A stretch of 64,000 nt of DNA from Bacillota bacterium (lineage in GTDB: Bacteria > Bacillota > Clostridia > Lachnospirales > Lachnospiraceae): NCBI GenBank assembly GCA_023399055.1, contig JAEWQV010000027.1, positions 372,001-436,000 on the forward strand, written 5' to 3'. The notes under the pieces were generated by a model. That model saw nothing but the letters and a program-made list of their open reading frames with translations, did no database searches and was not told the DNA's origin. This document shows positions 52,911 through 61,458 of the stretch, one piece after another. The translations under genes and the position numbers were made by a program. Within the stretch, counting starts at the first letter, position 1. The number at the start of each line of letters is the position of its first letter.

Positions 52911-53498
52911 ATGATGCAAAATAACAAAGTTGGAAAAATCATTCTAACATTACGACAGGAACAAGGCCTGACACAAAAGCAGCTGGCTGATAAACTGAAT
53001 GTAAGCAATAAAACAATATCCAAGTGGGAACGAGGCTTAGGGCTTCCTGATATTTCAATTGTTCCAGAGCTTTCTAACCTACTTGGTGTAGATATCTATA
53101 ATTTATTAACAGGTGATGTTTCTGCTAGTGATTTTGTTGTAGGTAATATGAAGAATACGCAGTTTTTTGTTTGCCCTACCTGTCATAATATTTCGCTTTG
53201 TACGGGAAATGCAGAGGTTTCCTGCTGTGGAAAAAAGCTATCAGTTCAGGCTTTGAAAAAAGCGAAGGAAAGTGATAAGCTAGATGTTCAGGATATGAAA
53301 ACGGATTGGTTTATAACAAGTAATCACCCCATGACAAAGGAGAATTACATTTCCTTTGTGGCGTTTGTGACAGGGGACCGGATTCAAATAGTAAAACAAT
53401 ATCCGGAATGGAATTTAAATGTTCACATGCCTAAAAGCGGACATGGTATGCTGATATGGTTCAGTACAGAGAATGGATTACTTTATCAACTACTATAG
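52911..53498 (+). CDS. XRE regulator fused to a desulfoferrodoxin-like domain
   Basis: 195 residues. Residues ~7-60 are a Cro/C1 helix-turn-helix ('LTQKQLADKLNVSNKTISKW'). Residues 85-112 look like the desulforedoxin-type zinc/iron site (CPTC at 88-91 and CC at 105-106). Residues 133-195 resemble the superoxide-reductase-like fold ('SNHPMTKENYISFVAFVTGD', 'YPEW', 'MPKSGHGMLIWFS'). The usual second His (HxxxxHY) and the C-N-x-H ligand are missing (N at 145; STEN near the end), so it is unlikely to reduce superoxide; an iron- or redox-sensing regulator is inferred. GGAGG precedes ATG 52911. Confidence 0.82.
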   Translation: MMQNNKVGKIILTLRQEQGLTQKQLADKLNVSNKTISKWERGLGLPDISIVPELSNLLGVDIYNLLTGDVSASDFVVGNMKNTQFFVCPTCHNISLCTGNAEVSCCGKKLSVQALKKAKESDKLDVQDMKTDWFITSNHPMTKENYISFVAFVTGDRIQIVKQYPEWNLNVHMPKSGHGMLIWFSTENGLLYQLL

Positions 53499-53579
53499 TG
53501 GAATACAGTTTATATAATAAAGTTTATTATAGGATATACGTGCTTTTTTTAGTAATCATTATTTTTAAGCTTATATCGA

Positions 53580-53608
53580 TTGACACTCGAATCCAGTGAT
53601 GCTAAAAT
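53580..53608 (+). promoter_or_regulatory. promoter of the OadG-like/OadB-like operon
   Basis: TTGACA (53580-53585), 17-bp spacer, TAAAAT (53603-53608); transcription starts near 53615. Confidence 0.75.
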
Positions 53609-53668
53609 TAATTGAAATTTCCGGTTGGCAGTTTTGAAAACTGTTTCAAGTTTTAAGCTTAAAGGGTG

Positions 53669-53700
53669 GAGGGCTTCTTTTTTTGAAGTTCTCTTTTTTT
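53669..53700 (+). terminator. leader terminator/attenuator of the decarboxylase-beta operon
   Basis: GAGGGCTTC (53669-53677) pairs with GAAGTTCTC (53685-53693, two G-U pairs), followed by seven T residues. It is ~55 nt after the predicted start site and 27 nt before the first gene. Upstream in the leader are CAGTTTTGAAAACTG (~53630-53644) and TTTAAGCTTAAA, which could form a competing structure. Confidence 0.65.
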
Positions 53701-53726
53701 ATATTTAAAAAAAGTGAGGTGTAAAA

Positions 53727-53873
53727 ATGTCAATACCAGAAAGTATAATGATTGCATTATTTGTTATAGCGGTTGTTTTTGCAGTATTAGGAATCCTATG
53801 GTCTATAATAAAGGTATTTACCACTATTGTTCAGAGGATAGAACATAGAGCAGTTGTTAACGGCAAAAAATAA
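53727..53873 (+). CDS. OadG-related small membrane subunit
   Basis: 48-residue protein too short for usual ORF thresholds. It has one hydrophobic helix (~5-30, 'IMIALFVIAVVFAVLGILWS') and a short basic tail ending AVVNGKK. Length, topology and its place 31 nt ahead of a decarboxylase beta subunit fit the small OadG-like subunits of sodium-pumping decarboxylases. AGTGAGGTG lies 6 nt before the ATG. Function in stabilising or assembling the beta subunit is inferred. Confidence 0.78.
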   Translation: MSIPESIMIALFVIAVVFAVLGILWSIIKVFTTIVQRIEHRAVVNGKK

Positions 53874-53904
53874 ACTTTAATATACATACAAGGGAGGGCT
53901 TGCT

Positions 53905-55041
53905 TTGTTACTTGATTCATTAACTAAATTACTTAAAGATTCAGGATTCGCTTCTTTGACCTGGCAATCTATTATTATGATTATAGTTGCATTTGTACTT
54001 ATTTATTTAGCCATTGGGAAAAAATTTGAACCACTGCTATTATTGCCAATCGCATTTGGTATGCTTTTGGCAAACTTACCACTAACTGGTATCATGGATG
54101 CACCCTCTGATTCCGAAGGAGTCGGTGGACTGTTGTATTATCTATATTTGGGAGTAAAAAAAGGAATTTATCCTTCCTTAATATTTTTGGGTATTGGTGC
54201 CATGACGGATTTTGGTCCACTCATTGCTCGCCCCTGTAGCTTGTTTATAGGAGCAGGTTCACAGTTTGGTATAGTGATAGCATTTATTATTGCGATTATG
54301 TTAGGGTTTACACCGGAAGAGGCTGCTGCCATAGGAATTATCGGTGGTGCGGATGGACCCACTGCAATATATTTAGCAACTCGAATTGCGCCACATTTGT
54401 TATTATCCATTGCCATCGCGGCATACTCTTATATGGCATTGATACCATTAATCCAGCCACCGATTATGAAATTACTAACAACAAAAAAGGAACGAGAAAT
54501 ACATATGGAGCAACTTAGAACAGTATCCAAATTGGAGAAAATTTGTTTTCCAATCGCAGTAGCGGTATTCTGTATCTTATTGTTACCATCCGTGGCACCA
54601 TTAATTGGTATGCTGATGTTAGGTAATCTATTTAGAGAATCCAAAGTAGTTGAGAGATTATCAGAGACAGTGCAGAATGCACTAATTAATATAGTTACAA
54701 TATTTCTTGGTGTTACTGTTGGAGCGACAGCTACTGGTTCGGAATTTTTAAAACCGCAAACCTTAGGAATCATAATACTTGGTCTGGTTGCATTTATCTT
54801 CAGTACTATCGGTGGGCTATTAATTGGAAAGATCATGTGTATAATAACAAAAGGTAAAATTAATCCGCTAATTGGTTCTGCTGGTGTATCGGCGGTTCCT
54901 ATGGCGGCGCGTGTGTCACAGATTGAAGGTCAAAAAGCAAATCCTGGTAACTATCTACTAATGCATGCTATGGGTCCTAATGTTGCAGGTGTTATTGGGT
55001 CTGCTGTAGCCGCAGGTGTACTACTATCGTTATTTGGATAA
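53905..55041 (+). CDS. sodium ion-translocating decarboxylase subunit beta
   Basis: Membrane subunit of the OadB/MmdB/GcdB family, which couples decarboxylation of a carboxybiotin carrier to Na+ export. The 378-residue protein has about nine to eleven helices; 'FLGIGAMTDFGPLIARP' carries the Na+ site Asp, 'IGIIGGADGPTAIYLATRIA' and 'IGSAGVSAVPMAARVSQ' are signature segments and the chain ends 'HAMGPNVAGVIGSAVAAGVL'. TTG start with GGGAGGG upstream. No alpha (carboxyltransferase) or biotin carrier gene is in the window, so the partner must be elsewhere. Confidence 0.93.
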   Translation: MLLDSLTKLLKDSGFASLTWQSIIMIIVAFVLIYLAIGKKFEPLLLLPIAFGMLLANLPLTGIMDAPSDSEGVGGLLYYLYLGVKKGIYPSLIFLGIGAMTDFGPLIARPCSLFIGAGSQFGIVIAFIIAIMLGFTPEEAAAIGIIGGADGPTAIYLATRIAPHLLLSIAIAAYSYMALIPLIQPPIMKLLTTKKEREIHMEQLRTVSKLEKICFPIAVAVFCILLLPSVAPLIGMLMLGNLFRESKVVERLSETVQNALINIVTIFLGVTVGATATGSEFLKPQTLGIIILGLVAFIFSTIGGLLIGKIMCIITKGKINPLIGSAGVSAVPMAARVSQIEGQKANPGNYLLMHAMGPNVAGVIGSAVAAGVLLSLFG

Positions 55042-55163
55042 ATATTATTTTTTAAGAATGTTATGGCATATTTCTGGCATACTAAATATGAAATTCATTG
55101 TCCATGGAATGGAGGTTTCATAAATATAGCATGCTTAGTCTAGTTAGACGGATAGGAGAGATT

Positions 55164-55331
55164 ATGTCAGAGAGCAATAAAATGAAAAGCACAAAAAATA
55201 AAAAGAAAGAAGATGGAACATTTCACTCTAAAAAAGTGAAACATGATCCACAAGCAGAAAGTGCAAGAGCTGTATTTGGATGGGAGCAAGGGGAACCTTC
55301 TTATTCCAATAAATACAACACGGATAGATAA
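55164..55331 (+). CDS. small basic hypothetical protein
   Basis: Unrecognised 55-residue protein. The N-terminal half is Lys-rich (KMKSTKNKKKEDGTFHSKKV); the C-terminal half is acidic-aromatic ('ESARAVFGWEQGEPSYSNKY'). No signal, helix span or cysteine. ATG 55164 is preferred because TAGGAGAG lies just upstream; an in-frame ATG at 55098 would add 22 residues without support. It is followed by a strong terminator. It may be a sporulation-type small protein, but this is a guess. Confidence 0.6.
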   Translation: MSESNKMKSTKNKKKEDGTFHSKKVKHDPQAESARAVFGWEQGEPSYSNKYNTDR

Positions 55332-55389
55332 AGTATATAGAAGTTAAACTATTTCAGTGAAATAAATAGTTATATTGAATTAAGGATAG

Positions 55390-55447
55390 CTTGTTAGGGG
55401 GTATTGTATTACTGCAAAGTCAATACCCCTAACAGGCTCTCTTTTTT
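55390..55447 (+). terminator. terminator
   Basis: TTGTTAGGGG.TATTG pairs with CAATACCCCTAACA (one bulged G), extended by AGC/GCT, followed by TTTTTT. Confidence 0.88.
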
Positions 55448-55519
55448 ATAGTCCGACCTATCAACCCTTGCATTTGAGTAAAACCTTTGGCATACTATAA
55501 CAAAGAAAGAAGGGATATA

Positions 55520-56563
55520 GTGAAGACAATCAAACAATTACGAAAAGTAAATCTATTATTTTTATTTAAAACAGGAATTGGATCTGCAATTGCTATCCTG
55601 TTATCTGAGAGCTTTGGATTATTGTACAGTCCTTCCGCAGGAATTATAACGTTATTAACAATACAAAATACCAAAAAGGATACCTTAAAAATAGCATTCA
55701 AAAGATTTCAAGCCTTCGTCTTAGCAGTAATCGTTGCTTATCTTTCCTTTACTGCCATTGGTTATACACCTGTTGCATTTGGAGGCTTTGTATTTCTTTT
55801 TGTGGCACTTTGCATTCTTTTTAAGTTGCAGGATGGAATTGCCATGAATGCAGTTTTAATGACTCATTTTTTAATAGAACAGAATATGGATTTTGGGTTA
55901 ATTATCAATGAAATATGCATACTTGCCATTGGTATGATCATCGGCATTGGATTAAATCTATTTATGGTGAGTAATAAGAAGAAGATTAAGCAAGAGCAAC
56001 TTTTCCTGGAGGAAGACATCAAGGAATCATTGCAAGGGTTAGCGCAAATGCTTAAGCAGAAAGAAGTTTTTCGCCCAGGTGCGGGGATACAGGAGAAGGA
56101 AGATACTGTCACCTACCAGTATTTTGATTTCATGCCAATAGAAAAGAAGTTGAATCGGTTGTTAAAGAGTGCGTATGAAGAAGCTGGCAATACGATTTTA
56201 ACGGATACTAGATATCTACTTTCCTATCTGGAGATGCGTAAGCTTCAGGTTAATGTTTTAAAGGACATTATGTGTAATATCGCAGGTATACCTGTGGCAT
56301 TAAGGCAAACATATCCAGTGGCAGAGTTTATTGAAAGTATCGCGTCCTCTTTTCATGAGCGAAACAATGCAATTGGATTGTTAAAGGAGCTGGAAGAACT
56401 TAAGGAACATTTTCGTAAAGAAGAACTGCCTGTGACGAGAGAAGAGTTTGAATACCGTGCAACTTTACTTCAGATACTGAAGGAATTAGAGTATTTTTTA
56501 TGGTTAAAACGAAATTTTATTAAAGAATTGGAAGAAAAAAATATGAATTCATATTGGAATTGA
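55520..56563 (+). CDS. aromatic acid exporter-like membrane protein (ArAE/FUSC type)
   Basis: 347 residues: four to six N-terminal helices within ~1-155 ('LLFLFKTGIGSAIAILLSES', 'FLIEQNMDFGLIINEICILA'), then a long soluble helical cytoplasmic half with Glu/Lys-rich coiled-coil segments. This fits the ArAE_1 (YqjA-like) family of putative aromatic or organic acid exporters. GTG 55520 is preferred as start (AGAAGGGAT upstream); the longer TTG frame to 55487 lacks support. The exported compound is unknown. Confidence 0.8.
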   Translation: MKTIKQLRKVNLLFLFKTGIGSAIAILLSESFGLLYSPSAGIITLLTIQNTKKDTLKIAFKRFQAFVLAVIVAYLSFTAIGYTPVAFGGFVFLFVALCILFKLQDGIAMNAVLMTHFLIEQNMDFGLIINEICILAIGMIIGIGLNLFMVSNKKKIKQEQLFLEEDIKESLQGLAQMLKQKEVFRPGAGIQEKEDTVTYQYFDFMPIEKKLNRLLKSAYEEAGNTILTDTRYLLSYLEMRKLQVNVLKDIMCNIAGIPVALRQTYPVAEFIESIASSFHERNNAIGLLKELEELKEHFRKEELPVTREEFEYRATLLQILKELEYFLWLKRNFIKELEEKNMNSYWN

Positions 56564-56694
56564 TGTTACATAACATCAGTATAAAATACGGTCTTTATCA
56601 CATAATAACTTGGAGGAATTGCATTTGATTTGGATGAAATAATAAGTAACTGTAATTCTTCGTTTTTATTTTGTTGGAAAGACGAGGTTAGTTC

Positions 56695-57516
56695 ATGCAA
56701 AAAGAAAACCTGAAAGACGAAATTGTTCAAAATGACAGAACACAGGATGATAACGGTAGAGGCGATAAGGAAAAGAGATCGCAGGAAAGTCAAGAAAATG
56801 AAAAAGTAGCCAAGGAAAATGAGGATTTAAAGGATCAAAAAATTAGTGAATATGGTCAGACCTTACTGGAAAATGGAAAAAGAGAACATAAAATACATCT
56901 ATTATCCATTATAGGTGAGATAGAGGGGCATGAATGCCTTCCACAGCATAATAAAACCACGAAATATGAACATGTTTTACCACAGTTAGCTGCAATTGAA
57001 GACAGTACGGATATTGACGGTCTACTTATTTTAATTAATACGGTCGGGGGAGATGTTGAGGCAGGACTAGCAATTGCAGAAATGATTGCTTCCCTAAGCA
57101 AACCGACTGTTACGCTAGTTCTAGGCGGTTCCCATTCTATTGGAGTTCCATTAGCCGTTTCAGCAGATTATAGTTATATCGTACCTACAGCCACAATGAT
57201 TATTCACCCGGTAAGAATGAACGGTACAGTAATCGGTGTAACACAGACCTTTGAGTATTTTGAAAAGATACAGGACAGAATTATAAAGTTTGTAGTGACT
57301 CACTCAAAAATCGATTATAACAGTTTTCGTAACTTAATGCTGGATACCAGTCAATTAGCAAAGGATGTTGGTTCCATTTTAGTTGGTGAGGAGACAGTTA
57401 AAAAAGGAATTATTGATGAGGTTGGTGGTATTAAAGAAGCTCTTGCTAAAATAAATGAAATGATTGATGCGAAAAAGGAGGAGAAGCAAGATGCTGTACA
57501 CAGTGAAACCCCTTGA
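56695..57516 (+). CDS. tepA: ClpP-like translocation-enhancing protein TepA
   Basis: 273-residue ClpP/crotonase-fold serine protease-like protein. A hydrophilic charged N-terminus (1-~60) is followed by the protease core: 'LLILINTVGGDVEAGLAIAE', nucleophile 'LVLGGSHSIGVPLAVSADY' (Ser of SHS), His in 'ATMIIHPVRMNGT', and 'EETVKKGIIDEVGGIKEAL' near the C-terminus. In Bacillus its homologue (YmfB) assists preprotein translocation or forespore function. It is followed, overlapping by 26 nt, by ylzJ and then ftsK/spoIIIE, the same order as Bacillus. Confidence 0.9.
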   Translation: MQKENLKDEIVQNDRTQDDNGRGDKEKRSQESQENEKVAKENEDLKDQKISEYGQTLLENGKREHKIHLLSIIGEIEGHECLPQHNKTTKYEHVLPQLAAIEDSTDIDGLLILINTVGGDVEAGLAIAEMIASLSKPTVTLVLGGSHSIGVPLAVSADYSYIVPTATMIIHPVRMNGTVIGVTQTFEYFEKIQDRIIKFVVTHSKIDYNSFRNLMLDTSQLAKDVGSILVGEETVKKGIIDEVGGIKEALAKINEMIDAKKEEKQDAVHSETP

Positions 57517-57742
57517 AAGAATTTACGCAGCACCTGAAACCTTTGACCATAGCAAAAGGCTTAGTGCAGCACAGGCAAAGGAGACTTCTCCACAGGAATA
57601 TAAGGACATCATGCTTCAAAATGGTAGAATCGTAACCCGTAGGAATGGGGAGGAATATGTTGTTGAGCGAATCAATTCTACTGATATGAAAGATTACCTT
57701 AATGAAGAATATGTACCTGGGAAAAGTATAAAAGGGAAATAA
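57491..57742 (+). CDS. YlzJ-like protein
   Basis: 83-residue protein with the family start 'MLYTVKPLERIYAAPE' and 'NGRIVTRRNGEEYVVERINS', matching YlzJ-like proteins of unknown role. ATG 57491 is chosen as AAAAAGGAGGAG lies ahead of it within tepA; the longer frame to 57464 is a run-in. It overlaps the end of tepA by 26 nt, implying coupled translation. The context tepA-ylzJ-ftsK is conserved in Firmicutes. Confidence 0.85.
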   Translation: MLYTVKPLERIYAAPETFDHSKRLSAAQAKETSPQEYKDIMLQNGRIVTRRNGEEYVVERINSTDMKDYLNEEYVPGKSIKGK

Positions 57743-57764
57743 AATATGAATGTATAGAAAGCAG

Positions 57765-57816
57765 CCTGTTTCCATTGTTGATTGTTTACAGCAACATGGA
57801 AATGGGTTCTTTTTGT
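57765..57816 (+). terminator. terminator of tepA-ylzJ
   Basis: TTTCCAT.GTTG pairs with CAACATGGAAA (one bulge) and flanking CC/GG pairs, followed by TTCTTTTT. Confidence 0.8.
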
Positions 57817-57877
57817 ATAGACTACGATTGCTTATAAATGCAGGAAAGCCATATATTTACTGAACTGGAACTTTATC

Positions 57878-57906
57878 TTGCATAACGTTTTTTTTAAAGG
57901 TATAAT
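57878..57906 (+). promoter_or_regulatory. promoter of ftsK/spoIIIE
   Basis: TTGCAT (57878-57883), 17-bp spacer, TATAAT (57901-57906). Confidence 0.75.
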
Positions 57907-58029
57907 AAATTCGGATAATTAGCATTTGAATTAAGTGGGAATGAAAAAGATATTATACAGAATGATTGATAGAATAAAATTGCAGCTATGCTGTAGGATA
58001 TTTTCATATATAGGAGGAATTTGAAATCA

Positions 58030-60630
58030 ATGGCTCCAAAACAACAAACTAAGAAAAAACCATCAAATACAAAAAAAAACAGCAATACCAAAGCAAAGCA
58101 AATGAATATAAAAGAAACCGGTGTAATACATGACGAAATTATTCTGGTAGTCGCGTTAGTAATATCCATCCTTTTGTTTTTAAGTAATTTCGATTTAGGT
58201 GGTGCCGTGGGTAAAGCGTTCAGCGGATTTATTTTTGGACTGATAGGTCTTGAGGCATACCTACTTCCTTTTGTTATATTTTTTATTACCGCATTTCGTA
58301 TTTCTAATTTGGGTAATCGTAAGGCTGGAAGAAAAATCATGAGCATTTTAATATTCTTTATCGCACTGTCTGCCTTCCTGCAATTAATTACGACCCAATA
58401 TGATTCGGACATGCACATTCTGCAATATTACACAGATGCTTCAGACAACCGCAATGGAGGCGGTATTCTTGGCGGAATGCTAGTGATGTTATTTTGCAGT
58501 TTATTTGCTGTTCCAGCTACTTATGTCATACTAATTGCAGTAATGCTGATAGCACTAACATTAATCACGGGAAAAGCACTTATTCTCTATTTGGGTAAGC
58601 AGTTAAGAGCCTCCTTAAAGGAAAGAAAAGAATATCAAAGAATGCGTCAAGAAGAAGAGGAGCAGGAGGAGTTTCCTGGTCAGGAATATTTTAAGCCCGA
58701 TCATGGTAGGAGGCCGGCGAAAACCTTCCTGTTAAACCCATCTTCCGCCGATAAAAAGACGTCTGGAAGCGTGTTACAGTCCACCGGAGCAAATGGTAAT
58801 GAGAATGTAATTACTTTAAAAGATGCGAAAGCAAAAAAAGAGCAGACAACACCTGAAACCAAAACAACGCCTTTTCAATTTCAACAAATTTTTAGTACAG
58901 ATAATAAGAAAGAGAAGGAAGAAGAGGGAGATGCAACCTTCACTTACGAAGAGGAGTTGCTACATAAGTTTGGTAATAATGCAGAGGATGATTATGAAGT
59001 TCCATTTGATGAGGGCATAGAAGTAACCAAAGAAGAGGAACCGATTCTTCCGTTAGCCACAGAAGCAAAGAAAGACAGAGCTTCGACTGAAAAGGCGCAT
59101 GCAAATAAAGCGGAGTCTACAGATGTAGAAAAGCTTGAAATACCTCAGACCAGCCAACAAAAAGAATATATTTTCCCACCGGTGCATTTATTAAGTGCTC
59201 CAAAAGCAAAAACAACGAAAGGTGGAATGAGTGATAAAGAACTAAATGACACGGCAATGAAGCTTCAAAGTACCTTTGAAAGTTTCGGAGTGCATGTTAC
59301 TATCACCAATGCCAGTGTTGGACCCGCAGTAACCAGGTATGAACTACAACCTGAACAGGGGGTAAAGGTTAGTAGGATCACAAGTCTTGCAGATGATATT
59401 AAACTCAATCTGGCAGCAGCAGATATCCGTATAGAAGCCCCAATTCCGGGAAAAGCAGCAGTAGGTATTGAGGTGCCTAACAAAGAAAATTCTATGGTAA
59501 CCTTTAGAGAAATAATTGAAAGTAAAGACTTTACAGGGCACCCCTCCGGTGTTGCTTTTGCAGTTGGTAAGGATATTGGTGGACAAAGTATCGTAACTGA
59601 TATTGCAAAAATGCCGCATTTATTAATTGCAGGTGCCACTGGTTCCGGTAAATCAGTTTGTATTAATACGTTAATCATGAGTATACTGTATAAGTCAAAA
59701 CCTTCGGATGTTCGACTAATTATGGTTGATCCGAAAGTGGTGGAGTTAAATGTATATAATGGAATTCCTCATTTACTGATACCAGTTGTTACAGACCCAA
59801 AGAAAGCTTCTGCAGCTCTTAATTGGGCGGTTATGGAGATGACAGATCGTTATAAGAGGTTTGCAGATGTGGGTGTTAGGGACCTAAAGGGTTATAATGA
59901 GAAAGTTGCCGAAGTGGAACATCTTGGAGATGAGAACTTTCAAAAGCTTCCGCAGATCGTTATTATCATCGACGAGTTAGCAGACCTTATGATGGTAGCA
60001 CCTGGGGAGGTGGAGGATGCAATCTGTCGTTTAGCACAGTTAGCAAGAGCAGCTGGACTACATCTGATAATTGCAACGCAAAGACCATCTGTAAACGTAA
60101 TCACTGGTGTTATAAAAGCAAATATTCCTTCCAGAATTGCCTTTGCTGTGTCTTCTGCAATTGATTCAAGAACGATTTTGGATGGTTCCGGTGCAGAGAA
60201 GTTATTAGGAAAAGGTGATATGTTGTTCTTCCCGTCAGGATATCCGAAACCAGTCCGTATACAAGGTGCCTTTATCAGTGACAAAGAAGTAAGTTCTGTA
60301 GTGGAATTCTTAAAGAAGAACAACAACGAAGCGACTTACAATGATGATGTACATGATAAGATTAATAATGCCAGAGCCGGAGAAGGTTCCCTGCAGGGAA
60401 GTAGTGATGAGAGAGACGAGTATTTTGCAGAAGCAGGTAAATTCATCATTGAAAAGGACAAGGCTTCCATAGGAATGTTACAAAGAGTGTATAAAATTGG
60501 TTTTAATCGTGCTGCTAGAATAATGGATCAGCTTTCCGATGCTGGGGTGGTAGGACCAGAAGAGGGAACAAAACCAAGAAAAGTGCTTATGTCTCCAGAG
60601 CAATTCGAACAGTATTTGGAGGAGTATTAG
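58030..60630 (+). CDS. FtsK/SpoIIIE DNA translocase
   Basis: Hexameric ATP-driven DNA pump acting at the division or sporulation septum. 866 residues: four to five N-terminal helices (~35-190), a charged linker of ~240 residues, then the motor ('PGKAAVGIEVPNKENS', Walker A 'AGATGSGKSVCINTLIMS', Walker B 'VIIIDELADLMM', 'GLHLIIATQRPSVNVITGVI') and the C-terminal winged-helix gamma domain ('DKASIGMLQRVYKIGFNRAA'). ATG 58030 is taken; an in-frame TTG at 58021 lies only 3 nt from AGGAGG and is less likely, but cannot be excluded. Own promoter at 57878. Confidence 0.96.
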   Translation: MAPKQQTKKKPSNTKKNSNTKAKQMNIKETGVIHDEIILVVALVISILLFLSNFDLGGAVGKAFSGFIFGLIGLEAYLLPFVIFFITAFRISNLGNRKAGRKIMSILIFFIALSAFLQLITTQYDSDMHILQYYTDASDNRNGGGILGGMLVMLFCSLFAVPATYVILIAVMLIALTLITGKALILYLGKQLRASLKERKEYQRMRQEEEEQEEFPGQEYFKPDHGRRPAKTFLLNPSSADKKTSGSVLQSTGANGNENVITLKDAKAKKEQTTPETKTTPFQFQQIFSTDNKKEKEEEGDATFTYEEELLHKFGNNAEDDYEVPFDEGIEVTKEEEPILPLATEAKKDRASTEKAHANKAESTDVEKLEIPQTSQQKEYIFPPVHLLSAPKAKTTKGGMSDKELNDTAMKLQSTFESFGVHVTITNASVGPAVTRYELQPEQGVKVSRITSLADDIKLNLAAADIRIEAPIPGKAAVGIEVPNKENSMVTFREIIESKDFTGHPSGVAFAVGKDIGGQSIVTDIAKMPHLLIAGATGSGKSVCINTLIMSILYKSKPSDVRLIMVDPKVVELNVYNGIPHLLIPVVTDPKKASAALNWAVMEMTDRYKRFADVGVRDLKGYNEKVAEVEHLGDENFQKLPQIVIIIDELADLMMVAPGEVEDAICRLAQLARAAGLHLIIATQRPSVNVITGVIKANIPSRIAFAVSSAIDSRTILDGSGAEKLLGKGDMLFFPSGYPKPVRIQGAFISDKEVSSVVEFLKKNNNEATYNDDVHDKINNARAGEGSLQGSSDERDEYFAEAGKFIIEKDKASIGMLQRVYKIGFNRAARIMDQLSDAGVVGPEEGTKPRKVLMSPEQFEQYLEEY

Positions 60631-60631
60631 C

Positions 60632-60675
60632 AAGAAGATAAACAAAGAAGATAAACAAAGAAGATAAACAAAGAA
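60632..60675 (+). repeat. three tandem copies of a 13-bp unit after ftsK
   Basis: AAGAAGATAAACA is repeated at 60632-60644, 60645-60657 and 60658-60670, with a partial fourth copy. It starts just after the stop codon. Confidence 0.85.
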
Positions 60676-60686
60676 AGGGTTAAAAT

Positions 60687-60735
60687 AACAGCTTCCTAAA
60701 CAGTTAATTATACTGTAATGGGAAGCTGTTTTACG
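60687..60735 (+). terminator. terminator of ftsK
   Basis: AACAGCTTCC (60687-60696) pairs with GGAAGCTGTT (60721-60730), inner CAGT/ACTG, followed by TTACG. Confidence 0.75.
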
Positions 60736-60813
60736 TTAGAGTTTTTGCAGTGATTTATTATATCGTTAATGTTTATAGTAATATAAGTTTTGTTGTAAGA
60801 ATTGATAAACTTC

Positions 60814-61458
60814 TTATATAATAGTAAGTATTTCCTTAGGAGTATCTATTAAAAAATCTGCTCCTTCACTTCTTAGTACCTCGCGGTTACGGAAACCCCA
60901 AGTAACGCCGATACAAGGAATTCCTGCATTTTTAGCTGTCTGTACATCGGTTTCCGAGTCGCCAACTAATATAGTATTGGATAATTCCGAGCCGAGTTCT
61001 TTCACAGCGGTAAAAATACTATCCGGTGCTGGCTTTCTTTTAATATCAGGAGCTTCGCCAATTGCAACAGGAAACAAATTACCAAAGTAGGTCTTCGCCA
61101 AAGCTTTCACTGCAGGATCGTATTTGTTTGAAACAATGGCCAGTTTGTAATTGTAACGGTTTAAGTCCAGTAAAAGCTCCATAATGCCATTGTAGGGTCT
61201 CGTTTTGTTCTGCATATTATTTTTATAATGAACCAGAAAAATATCCATAATCTTTATAACTTCCTCTTCGCTGGAAGTCTCTGGGAGGGATCTACGTACA
61301 AGATTTTTTACACCATTACCGACAAAACGCCTTACTTCTTCAAGGCTTCGTGTTGAGTATCCATTCTGAATTAAGGCATCATTAAGGCTATCGCGTAGAT
61401 CATCGAGGGTATTGAGTAGTGTACCATCCAGATCAAAAATCACGGTATCATATTTCAT
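60814..61458 (-). CDS. HAD-family hydrolase (phosphoglycolate phosphatase/PpaX-like)
   Basis: Cytoplasmic phosphatase of the HAD superfamily, 214 residues. Motif I 'VIFDLDGTLLNT' at residues 5-16 carries the nucleophile and acid/base Asp, motif II 'AIVSNK' the Thr/Ser, the Lys is in 'IKRKPAPD' and motif IV 'LVGDSETDVQTAKNAGIP' the metal Asp pair. The substrate is unknown; Gph and PpaX are the nearest kinds. Minus-strand start 61458 is chosen because AAAGGATG is then 6 nt upstream; an ATG 9 nt earlier overlaps it. Divergent from fhs. Confidence 0.92.
   Translation of the reverse strand: MKYDTVIFDLDGTLLNTLDDLRDSLNDALIQNGYSTRSLEEVRRFVGNGVKNLVRRSLPETSSEEEVIKIMDIFLVHYKNNMQNKTRPYNGIMELLLDLNRYNYKLAIVSNKYDPAVKALAKTYFGNLFPVAIGEAPDIKRKPAPDSIFTAVKELGSELSNTILVGDSETDVQTAKNAGIPCIGVTWGFRNREVLRSEGADFLIDTPKEILTII

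Noticed and set aside
60632..60675. Possible iteron-like origin repeats
   Set aside because: Only three 13-bp copies just behind ftsK, without DnaA boxes or replication genes; probably slippage.
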